Shown here one piece after another: positions 13,721 through 20,185 of a stretch of 20,185 bases of DNA (position 1 is its first letter; the number at the start of each line of letters is the position of its first letter). The stretch spans positions 1 through 20,185 of the IMG/VR virus record IMGVR_UViG_3300042691_040621; one strand, given 5' to 3'. Source of the DNA: a virus. The position numbers and the translations under genes are program-made. The notes below the pieces were generated by a model, which saw nothing but the letters and a program-made list of their open reading frames with translations, did not search any database and was not told the origin of the DNA.

Positions 13721-15340
13721 ATGGATGAACAACTGTTAACGGCTATTGACTATAACGAAAAGTCTGGCTATAACATGATGATTGTGTGGGATATCGGTCG
13801 TAGGTGTAACTACGACTGTACTTACTGCACTTTATACATGCATAACTCATGGTCACCCCATGCTGAGATAGAAGAACTTAAAAAGACTATGAAATACATC
13901 GATGAGTATTACTCGGTGTATAAGTCTTTTCATAAAGTTGATTTTATGGTAACTATTAGTTTTACTGGTGGTGAACCTACCGTGAATCCTTATTTCTTTG
14001 ATTTTGTAAAGTGGATTCACGAAACTTATCCTAAAAAGTATCGTCTTAGCATGACTACCAACGCTACTTGGCCGCTGGATACAGGTGAGAAGATTCTTAA
14101 ACTGTTTAATATGATTACAGTAAGTTATCATACTGAAGCACATCCAACCTTAAAGGAAAAGGTTGTTAAGAATATTCTTAATCTCCAAGATATTGGTCAG
14201 CGTTTCAAAGTAAACGTAATGATGCATGAGAACGAACAGTACTTTAATGAGTGTGTTGATCTCATGGAAAATGTTCTTGCTCCAAGAAAGATTAGTTTTA
14301 TCCCAAGAATTATTGGTGAGAGGCTCGAGGAGCAGAAGAAGCAAGAAGTAGATCGTAAGAAGCAGAAAGTTATTACACGAAGCAAGATTCATGCTTATAC
14401 GCATGAACAGGCTGCATACATCATGATGTATTGGAACAAGAAGAATCTTGAACTTACCGATCATGCTTTCTCTAATATTAAAACTAACGATCTTAGTGTA
14501 GAAGATTCAGTTCAAGGTTTCTTTGATAGACTGCTTAAGTCTAAAGAAGTAGAAGTTGAATCCGTCGAAGAGTTTCTTTCTAAAGAACCTATTGAAGTCC
14601 AGAAAGAAATTAAGAAGATTGAAACTAAGCAGCAGAAGGTTGCTGAAGTCTCTATGCAAGGTAAACCTAAGAAGACTTACACCCTTGTCGATAACGTCAA
14701 TGCTCCTGCAAAGAAGAGTATTGAAAATGCTAACTTTGATTTTAATGCTAAGTTAGAAAAGATCAGAGAAGCTCGTAAGAACTATGAAGATCCACTCAAT
14801 ATTGTTAAGCCAGTTGAAACTCTTATGAAGTCTAAGTTCGAAGAGGGCAAAGTAGTAGGTCGATCAATTGGAAGGATGTGTTGTGGTGGTAGAGACCTAT
14901 CATGCCAAACTGTTCATTCAGAAAAAGATCAGTGGGATGAGATTAGGTTTGCCAAGAACACTAACTTCCAAGGCTGGAAGTGTATGATTAACTGGTTCTT
15001 CTTACATATTGAACAAGAGAAGGATATAGTATTCCATCACCAAACATGTAGAACAAGTCTTAACAGTGTCGAAGAACCTATTGGAAAGGTTAGTGAGTTT
15101 CCTAAGATCATTGATAAGGTTAAGGGTTATTTGTATGGCAACCTAGAGATCCCACTTATTACATGCCCTCATGATCTTTGTGGTTGTGGCATGTGTGTTC
15201 CAAAAGCCAAAGATGAAGAGACTGCTCGCAAACTATTTCACAAATATGTAAAATATCCAGTTGAACCCATTATGGAACCAATATTAGATGGTGACCCTGA
15301 TCTCCAGAAGCATATGAAAGAGATGCGGGATTATAAATAG
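13721..15340 (+). CDS. Large radical SAM protein with C-terminal cysteine-rich domain
   Basis: This is a 539-residue enzyme. C29-x3-C33-x2-C36 (CNYDCTYC) is the radical SAM motif that binds a [4Fe-4S] cluster and cleaves S-adenosylmethionine. T82-G-G-E-P86 is the SAM-binding GGEP motif. A lysine/glutamate-rich helical insertion covers about residues 215-375. The C-terminus holds many cysteines: CCGG near 387, one near 397, GWKC near 420, QTC near 444 and CPHDLCGCGMC near 481-491. They could bind auxiliary Fe-S clusters, as in SPASM/twitch enzymes that modify peptides or metabolites. The motif is not that of viperin or the short QueE. The substrate is unknown. The position after thyX hints at nucleotide or nucleic acid chemistry, but that is inference. 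Its TAG stop lies within the late box at 15332. Confidence 0.85.
   Translation: MDEQLLTAIDYNEKSGYNMMIVWDIGRRCNYDCTYCTLYMHNSWSPHAEIEELKKTMKYIDEYYSVYKSFHKVDFMVTISFTGGEPTVNPYFFDFVKWIHETYPKKYRLSMTTNATWPLDTGEKILKLFNMITVSYHTEAHPTLKEKVVKNILNLQDIGQRFKVNVMMHENEQYFNECVDLMENVLAPRKISFIPRIIGERLEEQKKQEVDRKKQKVITRSKIHAYTHEQAAYIMMYWNKKNLELTDHAFSNIKTNDLSVEDSVQGFFDRLLKSKEVEVESVEEFLSKEPIEVQKEIKKIETKQQKVAEVSMQGKPKKTYTLVDNVNAPAKKSIENANFDFNAKLEKIREARKNYEDPLNIVKPVETLMKSKFEEGKVVGRSIGRMCCGGRDLSCQTVHSEKDQWDEIRFAKNTNFQGWKCMINWFFLHIEQEKDIVFHHQTCRTSLNSVEEPIGKVSEFPKIIDKVKGYLYGNLEIPLITCPHDLCGCGMCVPKAKDEETARKLFHKYVKYPVEPIMEPILDGDPDLQKHMKEMRDYK
15332..15339 (+). promoter_or_regulatory. T4-type late promoter box driving the curli-like operon
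   Basis: This exact TATAAATA overlaps the TAG stop of the radical SAM gene and lies 20 bases before the csgF start. AGGAG (15349-15353) is the ribosome site, six bases from ATG 15360. No other promoter or terminator is evident up to the window end, so the six downstream genes are probably one late transcript. Confidence 0.7.
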
Positions 15341-15359
15341 CTTGTAACAGGAGTAAGTT

Positions 15360-15797
15360 ATGAAGAAGATAGCGTTACTAATATGCTTATTTTCTTCTGC
15401 TTCTTATGCAAGTGAACTGAGTTTTGGGTTTAAAAACCCATCTTTTTCTGGTGTCGGCTATTCGTCTCATGTCTTAACTATTGATAACCTTGAACAAACA
15501 AGGAAGCAGAAGATAATAGAAGACAAGAAAACGGAAGCAGCCAAAGCTGCAGCTGATGCCAAGAATACTAACTTGGCTAAGTTCTTAAATAATCTTGAAA
15601 GTAGAATCTACGCAACGATATCACAAAATATCGCTGCTGAGTTATTCAAAGAAGGCGGAGCAACTACAGGATCTTTCGACATTGGTGGGAATAATTTACA
15701 ATGGTCATCTGATGGAAGTACTATAACATTAAGAATTACTGATCCCGGTGGTAGTGTTACGCAGGTAGTAGTACCATACGGGAGTTTAGCATGGTAA
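15360..15797 (+). CDS. csgF: Curli assembly protein CsgF
   Basis: CsgF sits on the outer face of the CsgG pore and passes the curli subunit to the cell surface. The 145-residue product has a signal peptide (KKIALLICLFSSASYA, cut near residue 18), then ELSFGFKNPSFSG (19-31), the conserved F-(R/K)-N-P-x-F motif that plugs into CsgG. A helix with a Lys/Ala-rich run comes next, and a beta-rich end (residues 105-143). E. coli CsgF has 138 residues, so length and order match. It is the first gene under the late box and overlaps csgG by seven bases. I see no truncation. Confidence 0.88.
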   Translation: MKKIALLICLFSSASYASELSFGFKNPSFSGVGYSSHVLTIDNLEQTRKQKIIEDKKTEAAKAAADAKNTNLAKFLNNLESRIYATISQNIAAELFKEGGATTGSFDIGGNNLQWSSDGSTITLRITDPGGSVTQVVVPYGSLAW

Positions 15798-16612
15798 AGT
15801 ATGCATTTTTAATGGTTTGTGCTTTGGCATTAGTCGGTTGTACAGGTAGTAAGATTACATCTAGTAGAGATCTAGAAAGCCAAGTAGATAAGGCAGAAGT
15901 AATTACTACAAAAAGATTCAACGAACTCATAAATATGCCTGCTGTTAGTAGTGATCCTATACCAGTAGCTGTATATAAATTTTCTGATATGAGTGGACAG
16001 AGAAAACCATCTAGCAATTATGCTAGTTTGAGTTCAGCTGTTACACAGGGTGGAGAAGTTATTTTAATAAAAGCTTTACAGGATGCTTCAAAGGGTAAAT
16101 TCTTTAAGCCTATTGAAAGAGTTAGTCTTGATAATCTTGTAAAAGAAAGACAACTCATCAGAAGTCAACGTGAAGTTTATGAAAAAGAAGAAGCTAAACC
16201 ATTAACACCCCTTATTGTTGCAGGTATAATGATAGAGGGTGGTATAGTTGGTTATGATAGTAATATTGCAACTGGTGGAATAGGTGCTCGTTATCTTGGT
16301 CTTGGTGCTCAACAAGAGTATCGTAAAGATGAAGTAACTGTGATGCTAAGACTTATATCAATAAGCACTGGTGAGATATTAATATCAAGTGGTGTAACTA
16401 AAACAATTTATAGTACTGGTGTAAGTGCTAATATATTTAAGTTTGTTGATGCTGGTACAAGATCTGTTGAGTTAGAAGCTGGAACTTCTATAAATGAGCC
16501 AACTACTTATGCAGTAAGACTAGCTATTGAAACTGCAGTAGTTGATATAATAAAGCAAGGTGCTCAGAAGAAATTATGGAAGTATAAAGAAACAGGGAAA
16601 AAAGGAAAATAA
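15791..16612 (+). CDS. csgG: Curli secretion channel CsgG (outer-membrane lipoprotein)
   Basis: CsgG forms a nonameric 36-strand outer-membrane pore that exports unfolded curli subunits. The 273-residue product starts with a lipoprotein signal: hydrophobic residues 5-15 and lipobox L14-V15-G16-C17, followed by Thr, a non-retention residue, so outer-membrane sorting is expected. The rest follows the CsgG fold: a VAVYKFSDMSGQRKPSSNYAS segment (about 59-79), FKPIERVSLDNLVKERQLI (104-122), a TPLIVAGIMIEGGIVGYDSN region (138-157) and VMLRLISISTGEIL with its C-terminal helix. Length equals the E. coli precursor. It is coupled to csgF by overlap, and a substrate-like curlin follows three bases later. 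Confidence 0.9.
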   Translation: MVKYAFLMVCALALVGCTGSKITSSRDLESQVDKAEVITTKRFNELINMPAVSSDPIPVAVYKFSDMSGQRKPSSNYASLSSAVTQGGEVILIKALQDASKGKFFKPIERVSLDNLVKERQLIRSQREVYEKEEAKPLTPLIVAGIMIEGGIVGYDSNIATGGIGARYLGLGAQQEYRKDEVTVMLRLISISTGEILISSGVTKTIYSTGVSANIFKFVDAGTRSVELEAGTSINEPTTYAVRLAIETAVVDIIKQGAQKKLWKYKETGKKGK

Positions 16613-16615
16613 GAA

Positions 16616-17299
16616 ATGAAAAAACTCACAAGAATGATGACATTTATATCATTCTTGGTTATGTCTGGTTATGTAAATGCGGCAAACTTAATCTATATGG
16701 ACCAGATAGGTGATGGTTCTACAATAAACATCACACAAACGGGTGCAGGAAACGCAATTGGTACATCAGGTGTTAAGTCAACTTTTACTGGTGACAATAA
16801 CACAGTGACAATTGAACAAATTGGAAACAACAACGTAACTAATATGACTGTTAGTGGTGATGGTGCCACTATATCTTCTATTATTAATGGTAGTTCAAAC
16901 ATACTAAACTTAGAGTGTGGTGCTAATGGCGGATCTTGCGGACCATCAACTATAACTAAAACAATTACGGGCGATGGTAACCAAGTAACACAATCTACAG
17001 ATACATTAACTAATACAACTGTTACGATTCAATCAGATAATAACCAAGTAAATGTTACAAGTACTTCAACGGCAGTTGCTGGTACTAAGAACACAGTTGA
17101 TATCTCTGGTGGTAGTGGTAACATAGTTGATGTTGTGCAGGCTGGTACTGCTTCAACTGTTGGTCATGAAGTTGATTTAACAATAAATGGTGCTTTAAAT
17201 ACCATTGACTTTAGACAGGGTGGAGCAGTTGATTCTAAGATCGTTACAACTATTACTGGTTCTAGCAACGCCGTTACTATTAAGTCCAACCACAACTAA
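16616..17299 (+). CDS. Secreted curlin-repeat protein (candidate CsgG substrate)
   Basis: This 227-residue protein has a signal peptide ending near A22-A23 (SGYVNA-A). It is followed by imperfect repeats of the curlin type, S/D-x-N-x-(V/I)-x-I-x-Q-x-G-x-x-N, for example DGSTINITQTGAGN (33-46), GDNNTVTIEQIGNNN (59-73) and the blocks at about 138-152 and 165-180. These build the beta-helical rungs of curli amyloid. The composition is Thr/Asn/Gly/Ser-rich with almost no charged residues, as in CsgA. Two cysteines, C101 and C108, lie in one turn, unlike CsgA. It is longer than CsgA (151 residues). Its last 95 bases overlap the next gene in another frame. No CsgC or CsgE is visible, so export may use host factors. 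Confidence 0.82.
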   Translation: MKKLTRMMTFISFLVMSGYVNAANLIYMDQIGDGSTINITQTGAGNAIGTSGVKSTFTGDNNTVTIEQIGNNNVTNMTVSGDGATISSIINGSSNILNLECGANGGSCGPSTITKTITGDGNQVTQSTDTLTNTTVTIQSDNNQVNVTSTSTAVAGTKNTVDISGGSGNIVDVVQAGTASTVGHEVDLTINGALNTIDFRQGGAVDSKIVTTITGSSNAVTIKSNHN

Positions 17300-18338
17300 T
17301 GCTGCGGTTGGTGAAGTAACAGAACAATCTGGACCTACAGAGATAAAAAGACAGTCGACTGTTATACCCAGCGCTTTGCAGTTTGGTGTAGAGATGCAAG
17401 ATATCATCACTACAGCTAATGCAAAGGCTGGGATAACTTTTAAAGATGATACACGAGTCCAAATAACTGAACATAGTAAACTAGTAATTGATAACTTTGT
17501 TTATGATGGTGAAAAGAAAACCGGTAAACTTGGTATCAAGATGGCTCTTGGTACAATCAAGTATGCATCTGGTCAGATAGCAAAAAATGACCCACAACAG
17601 GTTGTAGTTACAACACCAACTGCAACTATTGGCGTTAGAGGTACTGACTTTTCAAGCACAGTTGATGAATTGGGAAGATCACAGATCATATTGTTGCCTT
17701 CATGTCCTGAAGGTTGGAAAGATATACAAAAAGACTGTGTGACTGGTAAAATTATAGTATCTTCTGCTATGGGAACAGTTTTACTAACTAAACCTTTTGA
17801 ATCTACTACAGTTGATACTGGATTTACGAGACCATCACCATCTGCAATATTAAATCTTGATCTTAATCAGATTAATAATCTTATTATTGTTACACCGCCT
17901 AAAATTTCAGAAAACAGCGAAAGAGTTTTAGAAAGAAGAGGATTCAACTTTTTAGATGAAGATTTTTTAGGTAAAGATCATCTTAAGTTTACTGAACTTG
18001 ATAGAGACTTTCTAAAAGAATTTAATAAATTAGATAAAGATTTCTTAGGAACAGATTATCTTTATAATTTCTTAGATGTAGCTTCTTCACAGCTCTTATC
18101 AGATGAGTTAGCTGAGTTTAATGCTTTATTACCTAAGTTTAATCCTACAAGTGGATTAAAGTTTTTTGTTGAGAATGAGATGCTAACTCTTTACAGAGAA
18201 ACAGTAAATAGCTATGCTGAACTCACTATGTCACAGTATAGATCTGGCACTCTTAAAATAACACAAGAAGGCCTTGAAGTTAAACAAATCATAAACAATA
18301 CGGGTACTACCGTAATTAACATAAAGCAATCAGAATGA
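17205..18338 (+). CDS. FecR-domain periplasmic protein
   Basis: The only usable starts are TTG 17205 and TTG 17229, since an in-frame TAA lies at 17196. Both give a Leu-rich signal peptide (LQLLLVLATPLLL, cut near TNA-A at residues 32-34), which is encoded over the 3' end of the curlin gene in another frame. The mature part is a FecR beta domain: AGITFKDDTRVQI (75-87) to VVVTTPTATIGVRGTDF (133-149), the latter being its hallmark. In FecR proteins this domain is periplasmic and senses or docks; here there is no N-terminal cytosolic sigma-regulator tail. C167 and C178 may pair. Residues 245-290 repeat an LDxDFL pattern. The C-terminus, NNTGTTVINIKQ, resembles a curlin rung. In bacteria FecR-domain proteins often neighbour CHASE2 cyclases, as here. 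Confidence 0.8.
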   Translation: MTLDRVEQLILRSLQLLLVLATPLLLSPTTTNAAVGEVTEQSGPTEIKRQSTVIPSALQFGVEMQDIITTANAKAGITFKDDTRVQITEHSKLVIDNFVYDGEKKTGKLGIKMALGTIKYASGQIAKNDPQQVVVTTPTATIGVRGTDFSSTVDELGRSQIILLPSCPEGWKDIQKDCVTGKIIVSSAMGTVLLTKPFESTTVDTGFTRPSPSAILNLDLNQINNLIIVTPPKISENSERVLERRGFNFLDEDFLGKDHLKFTELDRDFLKEFNKLDKDFLGTDYLYNFLDVASSQLLSDELAEFNALLPKFNPTSGLKFFVENEMLTLYRETVNSYAELTMSQYRSGTLKITQEGLEVKQIINNTGTTVINIKQSE

Positions 18339-18616
18339 AGATATTATTAGCACTCTTATTCATGACTTCATCAGTGTTTTCTCAGACGGTACCATCACCC
18401 GTCATGAATAATGCTACCGTGAATTTAACAGGAAACTTTAATAATGTTATTATTAATCAATCTGGTACTGGTTATCACACTGCTACTATTAATAGTACTG
18501 GCGATAACATCCCCATCAACATCACGCAATCCGGTAATACCAATAAGTCTATATCAATCGATATTCATTGCACTAGCAATTGTGCAGCTAATCCTTATAT
18601 TATTAATCAATATTGA
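18335..18616 (+). CDS. Small secreted curlin-repeat protein (second fibre-like subunit)
   Basis: This 93-residue product has a signal peptide (KILLALLFMTSSVFSQ, cut near S16-Q17) and a start overlapping the FecR stop by four bases (ATGA). The mature 76 residues carry two curlin-like rungs, GNFNNVIINQSGTGYHT (33-49) and STGDNIPINITQSGNTN (54-70), then a tail with C79 and C83 (HCTSNC) and a closing YIINQY. It is far smaller than CsgA and has a Cys pair like its larger neighbour. It may be a nucleator, in the role of CsgB, or a cap for the fibre. It is not a fragment of the first curlin, because it has its own signal sequence. Confidence 0.72.
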   Translation: MKILLALLFMTSSVFSQTVPSPVMNNATVNLTGNFNNVIINQSGTGYHTATINSTGDNIPINITQSGNTNKSISIDIHCTSNCAANPYIINQY

Positions 18617-18618
18617 AC

Positions 18619-20185
18619 ATGGAAACCTTAGGAAAAATATTAACCAGCGTATGGGCAGTTGTTATCTCAGCGATAATGCTATTGGCCGTATATGCTTATA
18701 ATCCTAACCCTGCACAAGTACTACAATTAAAAACATTTGATTACTTAATCAACACATTAGAAGATAAAAAATCTGAAGAGATAGTAATTGTTGATTTTGG
18801 TGAAAAATCAGTTAAGCAATTTGGTCAGTGGCCTTTTGATCGTAGAGATATAGCAAAAACAATAAAAAAGTTGAAAGAAAATGGCGCTGCTGTAATAGTT
18901 ATGCCAATACTTTTCTCTGAAAAAGATAGAGCAGGAGGAGATAATGAACTTACAAAATCTTTGGACGGTGTTGTCATCGCTCAAACTCCTACTACTCAAG
19001 ATGTACCACCTGATGCAGTACGTCGTGGGTTTGCTTCTATCGGTCCTGTTAACCCTGTCGATTATGTTTTTCGTTGGAGGGGCGGCATACGTCCTTTACG
19101 TGAGCATGCCGAAGTGGCCGGAGGTGTTGGAGTGGTCGCCACCGTTAGTGAAGTGGATGGTGTGGTTCGTCGTATCCCTCTACTTGTCAATATTGCTGGG
19201 GGTCTCTACCCTTCTGTACCTTTGGAAACGATTAGAGTCGCCGCTGGCGATCCTAGTTACCAAATTAAAACAAGTGAGATCGGACCAGAGTTCGTCCGTG
19301 TACCTGCTTTCGCGCCGATACAGACTGATGAAAGAGGAAGAATCTGGGCGACATGGAACACAAAGTTCGAAAGAATAGAAGCTACAGAGATTGATAATCG
19401 TGTTGAAGGCAAAATAGTAGTATTAGGCATTTCAATTGAGGGTGTTGGTGGTATAATAGCTACACCAGTCGGAGAGAAGTGGGCTCATGATATACAAGCG
19501 AGCGCTCTACAAACTCTTATAGATGGTACATCTATTTCACGCGCTTCTCATGCGCAAATAACAGAAGGACTACTATTAGCAGGAATATTACTGATAATGC
19601 TTGTCCTAGTACCACGACTGTCTGTGTTATGGACTGTTCCATTTTATGTTCTTTTTGTTACTATAATAAGTTATGGTTCATATTATTTATTTAAGTATAG
19701 CTTAGAACTGTGGAATCCTAGTTACATATTACTTGCTGGTTCTTTTGTTTATGGACACATACTATTTAATAATTTTGCAAGAGAATTTAGACTTAAACAA
19801 CAGATAAAGAAGCAATTTGGGACTTATCTCTCACCAGCTTTGGTAGAGAAGCTCCAGAAAAACCCGGAGTTATTGCAACTTGGTGGAGATACTAGAGAGT
19901 TATCAATCATGTTTACTGATGTTCGTGGGTTTACTACTATTAGCGAGCATTACGGAAGCGACGTTCAGGGACTAACTAAGATCATGAACCGTTATATGAC
20001 GGCTATGACTGCTAAGATCCTTGAGAATAATGGAACACTAGACAAATATATCGGCGATGCACAGATGGCATTTTGGAATGCACCACTCGATGATGCCGAC
20101 CATGCTAAGCACGCAGTTAAAACAGCATTGGAGATGTTAGATGATTTGGCCAGATTCAACGACGAAATCGCATCTGAAGGCGTAC
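18619..20185 (+). CDS. CHASE2-domain class III adenylate/guanylate cyclase (3' end cut)
   Basis: The frame opens two bases after the previous stop and stays open for 522 codons to the window edge. Residues 8-27 are a membrane helix. Residues 30-305 form a CHASE2 extracytoplasmic sensor, with FDYLI, WPFDRRDIA and the DGVVRRIPLLVNIAGGLYPS block (180-199). Three membrane helices follow (about 313-385), then a GTYLSPALVEKL linker (401-412) and the cyclase domain from about 426. D434 in MFTDVRGFTTISE and D480 in DKYIGDA are the two metal-binding aspartates, and K476 is the lysine usual in ATP-specific cyclases. The remaining transition-state Asn/Arg lie beyond the window. It would turn an envelope signal into cAMP (or cGMP). 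Bases 19021-19320 are about 52% G+C, far above the flanks. Confidence 0.88.
   Translation, partial: METLGKILTSVWAVVISAIMLLAVYAYNPNPAQVLQLKTFDYLINTLEDKKSEEIVIVDFGEKSVKQFGQWPFDRRDIAKTIKKLKENGAAVIVMPILFSEKDRAGGDNELTKSLDGVVIAQTPTTQDVPPDAVRRGFASIGPVNPVDYVFRWRGGIRPLREHAEVAGGVGVVATVSEVDGVVRRIPLLVNIAGGLYPSVPLETIRVAAGDPSYQIKTSEIGPEFVRVPAFAPIQTDERGRIWATWNTKFERIEATEIDNRVEGKIVVLGISIEGVGGIIATPVGEKWAHDIQASALQTLIDGTSISRASHAQITEGLLLAGILLIMLVLVPRLSVLWTVPFYVLFVTIISYGSYYLFKYSLELWNPSYILLAGSFVYGHILFNNFAREFRLKQQIKKQFGTYLSPALVEKLQKNPELLQLGGDTRELSIMFTDVRGFTTISEHYGSDVQGLTKIMNRYMTAMTAKILENNGTLDKYIGDAQMAFWNAPLDDADHAKHAVKTALEMLDDLARFNDEIASEGV

Noticed and set aside
16616-17299. Repeats in the curlin gene considered as a CRISPR array or a DNA repeat.
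   Set aside because: The periodicity is degenerate and follows the protein rungs, with no identical repeats or unique spacers in DNA.

Overview
The window is a stretch of a marine T4-like myovirus genome, close in style to the pelagimyophages and marine methylophages of low-GC ocean bacteria. The evidence is a run of virion-type genes found in such phages, a T4 gp61-type primase, the end of a probable gp41-type helicase, and repeated T4 late-promoter boxes (TATAAATA) at gene ends. All convincing genes are on the + strand, packed with gaps of a few bases or short overlaps. The sequence is AT-rich. The host cannot be read from the sequence; a streamlined marine proteobacterium is my inference. 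Both ends cut through a gene.

Layout. (1) 1-456: tail of the replicative helicase gene and a small unknown gene. (2) 452-615: a late promoter, a compact folded RNA region and a strong intrinsic terminator, best read as a free-standing phage small RNA of about 150 nt. (3) 618-4505: a late cluster with a nuclease-like protein, a ligase/nucleotidyltransferase-fold protein, an NMNAT/cytidylyltransferase-fold protein and a DUF6321-type virion protein. The last three share a 10-residue N-terminus like the T4 capsid-targeting peptide. (4) 4507-11687: virion and accessory genes: a structural protein, a membrane-anchored dockerin-like peptide, a Dps ferritin, a long proline-rich protein, an Ig-domain protein and small conserved phage proteins. 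(5) 11691-15340: a host-type sigma70 promoter, then primase, ThyX, a small conserved phage protein and a large radical SAM protein, probably expressed early or in mid-infection. (6) 15332-20185: a perfect late box, then CsgF, CsgG, a curlin-repeat protein, a FecR-domain protein, a second small curlin-repeat protein and a CHASE2 class III nucleotide cyclase that runs off the end.

Region 6 is the most remarkable part. It is a complete-looking curli-type (type VIII) secretion cassette with two candidate fibre substrates, a periplasmic FecR-type protein and a membrane cyclase, apparently under a phage late promoter. CsgG/CsgF have, as far as I recall, been noted in related marine myophages. The linked pair of curlins, FecR protein and CHASE2 cyclase looks like a transferred bacterial surface and signalling module put to work late in infection, for example in superinfection exclusion, envelope permeabilisation or host aggregation. 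These roles are inference.
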